A stretch of 64,000 bases of DNA from the NCBI RefSeq assembly GCF_037478005.1, contig NZ_CP144164.1:620001-684000 (forward strand), written 5' to 3'. Positions 1-8,735 of the stretch are shown here, piece by piece. Below the pieces are notes generated by a model that was not told the origin of the DNA, searched no databases, and saw only the letters and a program-made list of their open reading frames with translations. The stretch is from Alteromonas sp. M12 (lineage in GTDB: Bacteria > Pseudomonadota > Gammaproteobacteria > Enterobacterales > Alteromonadaceae). Position 1 is the first letter of the stretch. The number at the start of each line of letters is the position of its first letter. The position numbers and the translations under genes were made by a program.

Positions 1-230
1 GTCTTGTTGAGCACAGTGACGAGCCAACATTAGATTGTAACGGTACAGTTCTGCAGGCGGGTGATACCGTTACCCTTGTGAAAGATTTAAATGTGAAAGG
101 CGCTAACTTTACCGCTAAACGAGGTACTGCAGTGCGTGGAATTGGCCTTAGTAGCAATCCAGAACACATCGAAGGCAAAGTCAATGGTCAGCGAATTGTG
201 ATCATCAGTGCATATACCAAAAAATCATAA
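1..230 (+). CDS. PhnA-domain (YjdM family) protein, 3' end only
   Basis: The frame beginning at base 3 is open from the window edge to a TAA at 228-230, giving about 75 residues of a C-terminus. It contains DCNGTVLQAGDTVTLVKDL and VKGANFTAKRGTAVRGI. These match the small SH3-like C-terminal PhnA domain, where a 'D-x-N-G-x-x-L-x-x-G-D-x-V-x-x-I-K-D-L-x-V-K-G' pattern is typical. The N-terminal zinc-ribbon half lies outside the window. Despite the family name, a role in phosphonate use is not established for YjdM proteins, so no function is claimed. It is followed directly by the REPIN repeat. Confidence 0.8.
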   Translation, partial: LVEHSDEPTLDCNGTVLQAGDTVTLVKDLNVKGANFTAKRGTAVRGIGLSSNPEHIEGKVNGQRIVIISAYTKKS

Positions 231-233
231 TAA

Positions 234-455
234 TAGTTTGGGCTTCAGCCCGAATAGGCGCTAGCATTTCACTCGTTAGCAGCAGCGATTGGTAAATATC
301 CATGGGCTAAAGCCTCATGCTACGGGTGTATTGTAGTTTGGGCTAAAGCCCGAATAGGCGCTAGCATTTCACTCGTTAGCTGCAGCGATTGGTAAATATC
401 CATGGGCTAAAGCCCATGCTACGGGTGTATTGTAGTTTGGGCTTCAGCCCGAATA
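234..455. repeat. Tandem REPIN: two ~100-bp units plus a third half-unit
   Basis: The unit starts at 234, 334 and 433 (periods 100 and 99). Each full unit holds a palindrome with core GGGCTTCAGCCC or GGGCTAAAGCCC preceded by GTAG or TAG. A second, inverted palindrome (CATGGGCTAAAGCCCATG followed by CTAC) lies about 50 bp later. The first copy has a one-base insertion, GCCTCATG instead of GCCCATG. Two inverted GTAG-palindromes around a short spacer is the layout of a REPIN, a non-autonomous repeat normally moved by a RAYT (TnpA-REP) transposase. No RAYT gene is in the window. The third copy ends after its first palindrome. Confidence 0.8.
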
Positions 456-465
456 AGTCGATTAA

Positions 466-2238
466 CTAACCTTCAAAGGACGCATATTGTTTCCAAGCGT
501 CTCCTAAATACAGCTTCAATAATTTTTCAGGGGCTTTAGGAAGTTCAACACTTAGCAGCAATCCTGGCGTGTCATTGAAGTTTCCGTCAATTCCCAGACA
601 GTGAAATTTAGCACCGAGTTTCAGATAATGTTTAGCCAAAACAGGGATATCTTTGCCGTCACTTTCTATTGCTGCCAATAAGGTAGTTAAATGTGTCGAT
701 AAATCATATTCTTTTGCAAAATCTGAGATTTCCGGATGCAGCGCAAAGTCGAATTCTTTATGAGGGGTTACTGATTCAGTTGGCGACACAAGGGCTTGCT
801 GTATTAATGCAACTGAGCGTGGGTTATATAGTTTACTTAACGAAACCGTGCCGTATAAAGTGCGATAGTGGGGGAATTTACAGACGAATGCGCCAATCCC
901 TCGCCATAATAAAAATAATCCTTGGAAGCTTTTTTGATATTCGGGTACTAAAAACGACCGACCTAGCTCAAGGCAGGGCTGCTGTTGGTTCACAAATCCT
1001 GGGGAAAAATTAAACATACGTGCCAAATACAGTTGCGTTATATCACCTTGTTCCAGCAACTTGTCGGTTTGCCCCATTCTATAAGCGCCAATAATATTTT
1101 GCTTTTCGTTGTTGACTACAAATAGTTGAGTGTAAGTGGCATCAAAGGCGTCGGTATCTATTGGCTCACCGCTGCCTTCATTATGTTGGCGAAATACTAA
1201 TTCCCGTAAACGCGCAATTTCGAACACAGTTTTGGGGAGTTGATGCTGGAAGCCGTAATAAACTGAAAACTGTTTATGCACCAATAAACATTGCTCTTGA
1301 GGAAGCAAAGCCAATTCATTTGCAATTTCTTGCCAAGGGGTTTGGTCTGCTATAGGTGCTTGTTGAACAGATTGATTATCGGGCCAATCCATTCTCCAAA
1401 GGGGATCCTGAGAATAACTCTGAATTCTACATAATGCAGCGTGTTGCTTACTATCTTTCACTTTATAAGTGTTGGGTTTGACCAATGAACCACAAGTAAT
1501 CTTAATTTGACTGTTATTTTTGTTGAGTAACTCTCTTGCCAACATGAGCAGCCTAAAACGAAAATAAACTCGCCCTAGTCGATAGAATAACGGACTATTT
1601 TGACCGCTTACAAAGATTGGCAAAAAGTGCGCTTGGGAAGAGTCGATAAGTTTCCCAACTATGCGGTTCCAATGATGTTCACTAATGCGTTTTTTATCTC
1701 CCTGATAGTATGCGACTCGACCCGCGGGGAAAACTAACAAAGCACCGCCTTGTTTAACATGTTTCAAGCTGGCGCGGATAGAGGGCGTATTTTTAGGATC
1801 ACGCTCAGATAACGGATTAGTAAAGATAAAATAGTCTTTGAGCTCAGGGAAAAGCTTTAAACCTTGGTTGGCCAAAACTTGCAGATCTGGGCGTATTTGG
1901 CCAATGAGTAAACACAATATCACCCCTTCTATGCCCCCAAAAGGATGATTACTAGCAATAACTAAGGGACCAGTCTTTGGAATGTTTTTTTGTACAGAAT
2001 CGCCGCCAAGTACTTCAATATTAAGTACCTGTAACAATTTCTCGGCAAATTGTTCTTTTTTTAGCCCTTGCATTTGATGTTGCTTATAAAGGGCGTCCAT
2101 TTTCTTGACGCCGACTAAGCGATCTAACATTTTAAGTGCAAGGGTAACTGGAGCGCTTTTTGGCCCCACAAGATTAATAAGACTGATAGATGTCGACACC
2201 TGATGCTGCATATTTTCAGTTATTCTCAACAACGACAA
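466..2238 (-). CDS. OlsF-like bifunctional acyltransferase (PlsC domain + OlsB-like GNAT domain)
   Basis: A 590-residue two-domain protein. The N-terminal half (about residues 80-260) is a PlsC/LPLAT-type acyltransferase, with IASNHPFGGIEG in place of the HX4D block and FPAGR as the later substrate motif. The C-terminal half (about 310-500) resembles OlsB/hemolysin-type acyl-ACP N-acyltransferases of the GNAT fold, with RLRELVFRQ, ELGRSFL and LYGTVSLS. This fusion is the architecture of OlsF, which makes ornithine lipid by N- and then O-acylation. Whether ornithine is the substrate here is inference. The longest frame starts at a TTG (2238). An in-frame ATG at 2211 is an equally possible start, and neither has a strong Shine-Dalgarno sequence. 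Divergent from pyrC. Confidence 0.75.
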   Translation of the reverse strand: MSLLRITENMQHQVSTSISLINLVGPKSAPVTLALKMLDRLVGVKKMDALYKQHQMQGLKKEQFAEKLLQVLNIEVLGGDSVQKNIPKTGPLVIASNHPFGGIEGVILCLLIGQIRPDLQVLANQGLKLFPELKDYFIFTNPLSERDPKNTPSIRASLKHVKQGGALLVFPAGRVAYYQGDKKRISEHHWNRIVGKLIDSSQAHFLPIFVSGQNSPLFYRLGRVYFRFRLLMLARELLNKNNSQIKITCGSLVKPNTYKVKDSKQHAALCRIQSYSQDPLWRMDWPDNQSVQQAPIADQTPWQEIANELALLPQEQCLLVHKQFSVYYGFQHQLPKTVFEIARLRELVFRQHNEGSGEPIDTDAFDATYTQLFVVNNEKQNIIGAYRMGQTDKLLEQGDITQLYLARMFNFSPGFVNQQQPCLELGRSFLVPEYQKSFQGLFLLWRGIGAFVCKFPHYRTLYGTVSLSKLYNPRSVALIQQALVSPTESVTPHKEFDFALHPEISDFAKEYDLSTHLTTLLAAIESDGKDIPVLAKHYLKLGAKFHCLGIDGNFNDTPGLLLSVELPKAPEKLLKLYLGDAWKQYASFEG

Positions 2239-2348
2239 TTAATCTTTACCTTATAACAGATGCTATTTATGCAATGCAAAAGATTATTTTTGCATTTTTT
2301 CGGGCATAATAGGGGGAGAGATTTAGCTTACACTTATACTATAGGCCA

Positions 2349-3389
2349 ATGATGAATAAAATTACGATAACCGCCCCAGACGATTGGCATTTACATTTCC
2401 GTGATCATGATATGTTGGGAGAGACGGTTCCAGCGACCGCTAGGTGCTTTCAAAGAGCAATCGCAATGCCGAATTTAGTACCCCCCATTACCACTGCTAA
2501 AATGGCAATGGATTATAAATCACGGATTTTGGCCGCTCGACCAGCGAATAGCAACTTTCAACCTTTAATGGTTTTGTTTCTAACCAATGAAACCACAAAA
2601 CAAGACATCATTGATGCAAAAAAAGCCGGTGTTGTGGCAGCTAAATTGTATCCAGCAGGCGCGACGACTAATTCTGATGCGGCGGTTGCTGGAATAGAAG
2701 CCCTGTATCCAATCTTCGAAGAAATGGCACAGCAGCAGATGCTATTGTTAATTCACGGAGAAGTAACTCAAGCCCATGTGGATATTTTCGACCGTGAAAA
2801 AGAATTCATTGATCAGCACCTCGCTAAAATTGTTGAGAATTTTCCTCACCTCAAAATTGTATTCGAACATATCACTACCTCTGAAGCTGCCGATTTTGTG
2901 TTACAAAGCTCAGACAATGTTGCGGCAACGATTACTCCCCAACACTTACTGTTGAATCGTAATGATTTGTTGGTTGGTGGCGTGCGGCCACATAACTTTT
3001 GTTTGCCTGTACTTAAGCGTAATACCCACCAACAAGCACTAAGAAAAGTGGTTGCCAGCGGTTCTAAAAAATTCTTTCTAGGCACAGATTCTGCTCCCCA
3101 TGAAAAACACAGAAAAGAATCTGCATGTGGATGTGCAGGTTGTTATAGTGCTTGGAGTGCCCTTGAATTGTATGCGCAAATATTTGATGAGTTAGGCGCC
3201 ATCGACAAGCTTGAAGGTTTCAGTAGCCACTATGGGGCTGATTTTTATGGTCTGCCCCGTAACACTCAATCTATTACGTTAGTCAAAGATAAGTGGCAAA
3301 TACCGGAACAAATCATCCTTCCTAATGGGAATCCAATAGTGCCCTTTTTTGCAGGACAAACGGTTGATTGGAAAATAGAAAGCGTTTAG
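2349..3389 (+). CDS. pyrC: Dihydroorotase, class II
   Basis: Catalyses the reversible cyclisation of N-carbamoyl-L-aspartate to L-dihydroorotate in de novo pyrimidine synthesis (cytosolic, dinuclear zinc). The 346 residues match the usual ~348 of the homodimeric bacterial enzyme. Metal-binding HLH is at residues 14-16 in DDWHLHFRD. The lysine expected to be carboxylated lies in GVVAAKLYPAG near residue 100. Later ligands are in LLIHGE and FEHITT, and the catalytic Asp is in LGTDSAPH. The start is ATG-ATG at 2349/2352, and either could be used. The following gene starts two bases after its stop, suggesting co-transcription. Confidence 0.97.
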   Translation: MMNKITITAPDDWHLHFRDHDMLGETVPATARCFQRAIAMPNLVPPITTAKMAMDYKSRILAARPANSNFQPLMVLFLTNETTKQDIIDAKKAGVVAAKLYPAGATTNSDAAVAGIEALYPIFEEMAQQQMLLLIHGEVTQAHVDIFDREKEFIDQHLAKIVENFPHLKIVFEHITTSEAADFVLQSSDNVAATITPQHLLLNRNDLLVGGVRPHNFCLPVLKRNTHQQALRKVVASGSKKFFLGTDSAPHEKHRKESACGCAGCYSAWSALELYAQIFDELGAIDKLEGFSSHYGADFYGLPRNTQSITLVKDKWQIPEQIILPNGNPIVPFFAGQTVDWKIESV

Positions 3390-3391
3390 TA

Positions 3392-4279
3392 ATGATAATT
3401 AAGCCGTTATTCACTTTGCTAAACAAACTCCCGCGAGCAGCTGATTTTCTTTTGCTCGCAGTAAATTTACGTTCAGTAACAAAGTGTCATTTGTTGATAC
3501 TCTCTATCGGGCTATACAATGGCGTGTTGATTGCTCAAGATTCTAAAGATTTTTGGGTCTTAGCATATCCTGAAGCGCCTTTTATTGAACAGACAGAAAA
3601 AGGAAAGCTAAAGGGCTTCTTGGTCGATGAGGTCAATGGCATTTTGGCTACAGCGGGGATTCGGCAGCAAATATTACTTGCCCCATGGAAACGTCTTGAA
3701 CTCGAAGCAAAGGCGAAGCCCAATGTGCTTGCCTTCGCATTGACTCGGACTCCCGAGAGAGAACAGAATTATCATTGGATTACGCCATTAACAGCGAACG
3801 TATACTCTGTTTTTAGCCCTCAAAAAATAGTCAGACCGTTAAATAACATCGAGCAGTTATCTACATTTGACTCTATTGCGGTATTGGAGAATGATGTTCG
3901 CCACAAATTGCTGCAAGCGCAAAATGCTAAGAATATTCAGGTCTATTCAAGTTGGTCTGATGCAATCGATAGTGTCGTAAGCGGAGAGTCCAGTGCAATA
4001 TTTTTCTCGGATTCAGGAGTTCAGTATTTTTGTCGTGTTCAAGGAAAAGATTGTAATCAGTTCGAACGCGTGTTTTTGTACGAAAAAACAATAACCTATC
4101 TTACTTTGTCAAAAGTAGGGTCAAATCCGGAGTTGGTAAATAGATTAAAAAGTGCGGCAGAACAATATAAAGATTCTGACGCATTTAAAACAATTTCAAA
4201 AGATTGGCTAAAGCAATACGAAACGTTGCCTATTCCTATGCATATGGAAGATGGTGTACTTAATTTGTGGAATAAATAA
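3392..4279 (+). CDS. Periplasmic substrate-binding protein-like protein (SBP_bac_3 type)
   Basis: The ATG at 3392, just past the pyrC stop, is preferred over an upstream frame start inside pyrC. It leaves a basic N-terminus and a hydrophobic stretch (LLILSIGLYNGVLIAQ) that may act as a signal or anchor. The mature part begins like family-3 solute-binding proteins: WVLAYPEAPFIE, then GFLVDEVNGIL, and LLAPWKRLELEAKAKPNVLAFALTRTPER is the usual 'R/K-x-x-x ... T-x-x-R' ligand-binding region. No ABC permease or ATPase lies next to it. It therefore resembles the stand-alone SBP-like proteins common in Alteromonadales, whose ligand cannot be predicted. Confidence 0.7.
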   Translation: MIIKPLFTLLNKLPRAADFLLLAVNLRSVTKCHLLILSIGLYNGVLIAQDSKDFWVLAYPEAPFIEQTEKGKLKGFLVDEVNGILATAGIRQQILLAPWKRLELEAKAKPNVLAFALTRTPEREQNYHWITPLTANVYSVFSPQKIVRPLNNIEQLSTFDSIAVLENDVRHKLLQAQNAKNIQVYSSWSDAIDSVVSGESSAIFFSDSGVQYFCRVQGKDCNQFERVFLYEKTITYLTLSKVGSNPELVNRLKSAAEQYKDSDAFKTISKDWLKQYETLPIPMHMEDGVLNLWNK

Positions 4280-4291
4280 TCGGACCATATT

Positions 4292-4981
4292 ATGAGCAAA
4301 CTTGTAAGTTATCAAAATCAAGAAGCCTATGCCCTTATCACTATTGATAATGGAAAAGCCAATGCGCTTTCTCATGAAGTGATAGACCAAATTAATTTGT
4401 GTTTAGACAAAGCAGAAAAAAACCAGAAAGTTGTAGTTTTAGCTGGTAAAGCAGGCATGTTCAGCGCGGGTTACGATTTAAGTGTGATGAAACACAGTAA
4501 CGAGTCAGCCTTAGAACTTGTGGAAAAAGGATCAACGTTATCAAAACGTTTATTAACTTTTCCTACGCCTGTGATTGCAGCCTGCTCAGGTCATGCTGTG
4601 GCTAAAGGGGCGTTCCTTTTATTATCAGCTGATTACCGAATTGGGTTAGATGGGGAATTCAAAATAGGTCTAAATGAAGTAGCTATCGGAATGACGATGC
4701 ACCAAGTTGGAATTGAACTCGCCCGCAATAGGTTAACTCCTCGCTATTTTAATCGTTCGGTTATCAATGCAGAAATATTTAGCCCAGGACAAGCACTAGA
4801 AGCCGGGTTCCTCGATTTAGTTGTAAAACCCAAAAAATTCGAAAAAACCGTGAATAAAGTAGCCTACGCAATGGCTTCTTTAGATATAAAATCTCACCGA
4901 GCGACTAAACTAAAAGCTAGGGCTGAACATATAGCAAACTTAGAAAAAGCGATTGAATTAGATCGCACAAGCTCGCTGTAA
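4292..4981 (+). CDS. Crotonase-fold enoyl-CoA hydratase/isomerase family protein
   Basis: 229 residues with the crotonase oxyanion-hole segments FSAGYDLSVM and ACSGHAVAKGAFLLLSADYRI. IGLNEVAIGM supplies the position where catalytic Glu residues often occur. The protein is shorter than the ~260 residues of classical enoyl-CoA hydratases, and the second oxyanion glycine context is AKGA rather than GGG. Reaction and substrate therefore cannot be set; isomerase, hydratase or hydrolase are all possible. It starts at ATG 4292, 12 bases after the preceding gene on the same strand, and is probably in the same transcript. Confidence 0.85.
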   Translation: MSKLVSYQNQEAYALITIDNGKANALSHEVIDQINLCLDKAEKNQKVVVLAGKAGMFSAGYDLSVMKHSNESALELVEKGSTLSKRLLTFPTPVIAACSGHAVAKGAFLLLSADYRIGLDGEFKIGLNEVAIGMTMHQVGIELARNRLTPRYFNRSVINAEIFSPGQALEAGFLDLVVKPKKFEKTVNKVAYAMASLDIKSHRATKLKARAEHIANLEKAIELDRTSSL

Positions 4982-5016
4982 TTATTAATTAAACTTATTT
5001 TAAAGAGAGCACTTTA

Positions 5017-6393
5017 GTGACCCAATTTTCTTCTTTGCCATTAAAACCTGAACTTGTTAGTAATTTGGAAACCCTCGGATTTGAGGGGATGACCGAAATT
5101 CAACAACAAAGTCTACCGAAAATTCTGGCAGGCAAGGATGTCGTAGCGAAAGCAAAAACCGGCAGTGGCAAGACCGTTGCTTTTGCTCTGGGTTTGTTAA
5201 ATAGACTAGATGTGGATCGATTTAGAATTCAAGCTTTGGTTATGTGTCCAACTCGTGAATTGGCTGAGCAAGTTGCCGAAGAAATTCGTCGTGTAGGACG
5301 GATGATTGATAACATGAAAGTGCTTACCCTTTGTGGCGGTACGCCCATGGGCCCACAAATTGGATCACTTTCACATGGTGCTCATATTATTGTCGGTACA
5401 CCTGGCCGTATTATGGATCACTTATCTAAACGCCGACTCAGTCTCAAAGAAGTCAATACGCTAGTGTTAGACGAAGCCGATCGTATGTTGGATATGGGCT
5501 TCGAGGAAGAAATGGAAACCGTCATTCGAGCTGTGCCCACAGACCGACAAACCTTATTGTTTTCGGCTACTTATCCTGACCAAATTAAACAAATTAGTCT
5601 TAAGATACAGCGCAATCCAATTGAGATTACGGTGGAATCAACCCATGACACAAGCAAAATAAAACAATTGTTTTTCGAAGTTGAAGAATCTCATAGAATC
5701 AAGGCTACTGCGGCACTGTTAAGTGAGTTTCAACCCGAGTCAGCGATAATATTTTGTAATACTAAAATTGCCTGTAACGAACTATTAGAAGCTCTGACTG
5801 AAATGGGGTTTTCTGTCGATGCGTTACACGGTGATTTAGAACAAAAAGATCGCAATCAAGTTCTAATCCGGTTTGCCAATAAAAGCGTATCGGTGCTTAT
5901 TGCCACAGACGTTGCATCAAGAGGTCTTGACGTGAAAGGTGTGGGCGCGGTTATTAACTATCAAATCACACCTGATCCAGAAGTCCACATTCACCGAATC
6001 GGTCGCACGGGACGAGCTGACGCCGAAGGTTTAGCATTAACTCTTTGTGCCCCTAAAGAAATGGCGCGGGCAAATGCCATCGAAGATTATCAGCAAAGAA
6101 AAGTCGAATGGAAAGGGATTCAAGCTATTCGTTTTCATGCGAATCGAATTATTCAGCCTGAGTACCAAACAATATGTATTGATGGCGGTAAAAAAGCTAA
6201 ATTACGTCCTGGAGATATATTAGGCGCATTAACCAAAGACGCGGATGTTCCTGGCGAAGATATTGGTAAAATAAAAGTGACAGCTACCCACAGCTATGTC
6301 GCAGTTAAAATTCGCAGTGTTAAACGCAGTTTGAAGCAATTTAACGAAGGTAAAATGAAAGGCCGTAAATTTAAGGCCAGAAAGTTGCTTTAA
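5017..6393 (+). CDS. dbpA: ATP-dependent RNA helicase DbpA
   Basis: DEAD-box helicase that in E. coli acts in 50S subunit assembly and is specifically stimulated by hairpin 92 of 23S rRNA. Visible motifs are the Q motif (FEGMTEIQQQSLP), motif I AKTGSGKT, PTRELA, DEAD in [12 protein letters not shown] in LFSATYP, ATDVASRGLD and HRIGRTGR. The last ~75 residues (from about 385) form the RRM-like DbpA RNA-binding domain, with LRPGDILGAL and GEDIGKIKV, which separates it from other DEAD-box proteins. The start is GTG at 5017, preceded by AAAGAGAG. The 458 residues equal the family length. It ends at a bidirectional terminator. Confidence 0.96.
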   Translation: MTQFSSLPLKPELVSNLETLGFEGMTEIQQQSLPKILAGKDVVAKAKTGSGKTVAFALGLLNRLDVDRFRIQALVMCPTRELAEQVAEEIRRVGRMIDNMKVLTLCGGTPMGPQIGSLSHGAHIIVGTPGRIMDHLSKRRLSLKEVNTLVLDEADRMLDMGFEEEMETVIRAVPTDRQTLLFSATYPDQIKQISLKIQRNPIEITVESTHDTSKIKQLFFEVEESHRIKATAALLSEFQPESAIIFCNTKIACNELLEALTEMGFSVDALHGDLEQKDRNQVLIRFANKSVSVLIATDVASRGLDVKGVGAVINYQITPDPEVHIHRIGRTGRADAEGLALTLCAPKEMARANAIEDYQQRKVEWKGIQAIRFHANRIIQPEYQTICIDGGKKAKLRPGDILGALTKDADVPGEDIGKIKVTATHSYVAVKIRSVKRSLKQFNEGKMKGRKFKARKLL

Positions 6394-6404
6394 TTTTTTC
6401 CAAA

Positions 6405-6430
6405 AAAAAGAGTGCGAAAGCACTCTTTTT
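6405..6430. terminator. Bidirectional intrinsic terminator between dbpA and the M13 peptidase gene
   Basis: Perfect 11-bp stem AAAAAGAGTGC / GCACTCTTTTT with a GAAA tetraloop (6416-6419). The A-run on one side and T-run on the other let it end both convergent transcripts. Confidence 0.93.
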
Positions 6431-6451
6431 AGTTAGTTCTGCAATATCCTT

Positions 6452-8674
6452 TTACCAAATCTTCACTCGATCTTTCGGTGCTAGAAATAATGCGTCACCT
6501 TTTTTGACATCAAATGCGGAATAAAATTCTGGCACGTTCGGTACCACACCATTCACTCTATATTCTGAGGGTGAATGTGGGTCAGTATTGACCTGGTTAC
6601 GTAATGTTTCATCCCGTTGCACCGCTGCCCATACCTGAGCATAACCTAAGAAAACACGTTGTTGTCCAGTATAACCATCGAGAAATGGTGCTTCTTTGTC
6701 GGCTAGAGATAATTCATAGGCTTTGAGGGCAATACTGAGTCCCCCTAAATCACCGATATTCTCGCCAAGGGTAAATTCACCATTAACATGTAGGTTTTTT
6801 AATGGGGTAAATTTATTATATTGTTGGACAAGTTGTTTGGTACGTTTTTTAAACTCTTGTTTATCTGCATCTGACCACCAATTACGCAGTACACCATCGC
6901 CATCAAAGGTACTGCCAGCATCGTCAAAGCCATGGCCTATTTCATGCCCAATAACCGCGCCAATACCGCCGTAGTTAACTGCATCGTCAGCCTCCATATT
7001 AAAAAATGGTGGCTGCAAAATTCCAGCTGGAAATACAATTTCATTAGCCGGAGGGTTGTAATAGGCATTCACGGTTTGTGGGGTCATGTCCCATTCGTGT
7101 TTCTGTACCGGACCTGGCTGTTTATCGAGTATCTGCTGCCATTGCAGATCATCTGAGCGTTTGATATTGCCAACTAAGTCAGATTTCGAAATAGACAGTT
7201 TTGAATAGTCTTTCCATTCATCAGGATAGCCAATTTTTGCAGTGAATTTGGATAGTTTGTCGAGCGCTTCCGCTTTGGTGGCATCCGACATCCAGTCCAG
7301 TTGTTTGATACTGACTTCGTAGGCTGTTAATAGATTATTGACTAAGTCTAACATGCGTTCTTTGGCGGCCGGTGGGAAGTGTTCTTTGACATATACCTCG
7401 CCTATCACTTCACCTAAGTGAGTATTTACGAAATCAACGCCTCTGCGCCATCTTGGTCGTTGCTCTGTCACCCCATATAAGACTTTGCTGAAAAACTCAA
7501 AATTTGCTTTATCTAATTCAGTGGTTAAATAGCTTGATTGCTGATTGATAACCATCCATTTCAGATAAATTTTCCAAGTTGTGATTGGCGTTTTAGCAAT
7601 GATGTTGTCTAACTCACGCATGTAATCGGGTTGCGTGACTACTAAGCCATCCAAGTCAGTTAATTCTAGTTCTTGCAACATTGCTGCCCAATCGAATTGA
7701 GGCATTAATTCAGATAACTTGGTTACTGGAATTTTGTTGTATAGTGCAACCATATCTCGGGTTTTTTCTTTTTTCATATGCTTAGAAGCTAGTTTAGTTT
7801 CTAAGTCCAAAATAATTTTTGCGTTTTTTTCGGGATTCTCCAATCCTACTAATCCGAGCATTTTGGCAATGTGTTTCTGATATTTCCCTTTTATTTCCTG
7901 ATAGGAACCTTTATCACTCGTATAATATTCTCTATCTGGTAATCCTAAACCTGCCTGCCATGAGTAAATCATGTAAGTTTTAGGGTTTTTTAGATCAATA
8001 TATTGGCCAATAGCGAAAGGTGTACCAAAACTGTGTTTGTTGGCATAAGCAAAATAGCGCGCTAATTGTTGTTGATCCTGAATTTCATCAATTACCGCTA
8101 ATTCAGTTAATAGTGGTGTCAAGCCTAATTTGTCGCGGTTTTCCATGTCGGTGTAAGATGTGTACAAGTCACCCACTTGTTGCTCATTGCTACCTTTTTC
8201 AAAATCGCCTTCTGAGGATTTTTTAATGATAGCCATAACTTTTTCTTGAGCTTCATCAGCGAGTAACTGAAATGAATTTAAACCGGCTTTATCTGATGGA
8301 ATTTCAACCTTGTCTAACCATTTACCGTTAGCAAATCTGAAAAAATCGTCGCCCGGTTTAATGTCCGTATTAATATTATCCAATTTAAGCCCTGAGTGGC
8401 GAGTCACGGTTGTGACATCCGGTAATGCTGTTGCCGGAGTTTCAGTAACGGGCGATTCAGTTTTAGGATTGGTAGTAGGTGATTCTACGTTGGGAACTTC
8501 CACTTTAGGAGATTCAATTTGAGGAATCACCAGTTCAGGAGATTCAGTTTCTGGCTGCTCAATGGTGGTGTCTTCTATTTTCGGGGCTTCTTGCTTTTCT
8601 TCTTCAACAGGCGCTGGATCAGAGCATCCCCATACAAAAACAATAACTACGAGCATTAAAATATAAATTTTCAT
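6452..8674 (-). CDS. M13 family metalloendopeptidase, lipoprotein
   Basis: 740-residue neprilysin/PepO-type zinc endopeptidase. The N-terminus MKIYILMLVVIVFVWGC is a lipoprotein signal with Cys at residue 17, so it is probably membrane-anchored in the envelope. Residues ~18-95 form a low-complexity Pro/Glu/Thr/Ser linker built of ESP-x-VEVP-like units. The catalytic region has NAYYNPPANEIVFPAG, then HEIGHGFDD (HExxH zinc motif) and the downstream glutamate in ENIGDLGG. It likely degrades small peptides in the periplasm. The start is ATG at 8674. It converges on dbpA. Confidence 0.95.
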   Translation of the reverse strand: MKIYILMLVVIVFVWGCSDPAPVEEEKQEAPKIEDTTIEQPETESPELVIPQIESPKVEVPNVESPTTNPKTESPVTETPATALPDVTTVTRHSGLKLDNINTDIKPGDDFFRFANGKWLDKVEIPSDKAGLNSFQLLADEAQEKVMAIIKKSSEGDFEKGSNEQQVGDLYTSYTDMENRDKLGLTPLLTELAVIDEIQDQQQLARYFAYANKHSFGTPFAIGQYIDLKNPKTYMIYSWQAGLGLPDREYYTSDKGSYQEIKGKYQKHIAKMLGLVGLENPEKNAKIILDLETKLASKHMKKEKTRDMVALYNKIPVTKLSELMPQFDWAAMLQELELTDLDGLVVTQPDYMRELDNIIAKTPITTWKIYLKWMVINQQSSYLTTELDKANFEFFSKVLYGVTEQRPRWRRGVDFVNTHLGEVIGEVYVKEHFPPAAKERMLDLVNNLLTAYEVSIKQLDWMSDATKAEALDKLSKFTAKIGYPDEWKDYSKLSISKSDLVGNIKRSDDLQWQQILDKQPGPVQKHEWDMTPQTVNAYYNPPANEIVFPAGILQPPFFNMEADDAVNYGGIGAVIGHEIGHGFDDAGSTFDGDGVLRNWWSDADKQEFKKRTKQLVQQYNKFTPLKNLHVNGEFTLGENIGDLGGLSIALKAYELSLADKEAPFLDGYTGQQRVFLGYAQVWAAVQRDETLRNQVNTDPHSPSEYRVNGVVPNVPEFYSAFDVKKGDALFLAPKDRVKIW

Positions 8675-8735
8675 TGAATTCCCTTACATTTAACTAAATT
8701 GCTTAAGACTAAGTTCTTAGCTTCCAATCAATGAC

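Noticed and set aside
234..455. CRISPR-like array
   Set aside because: The repeat unit is ~100 bp including the spacer, the 'spacers' are identical, only two full units exist, and no cas genes are present.
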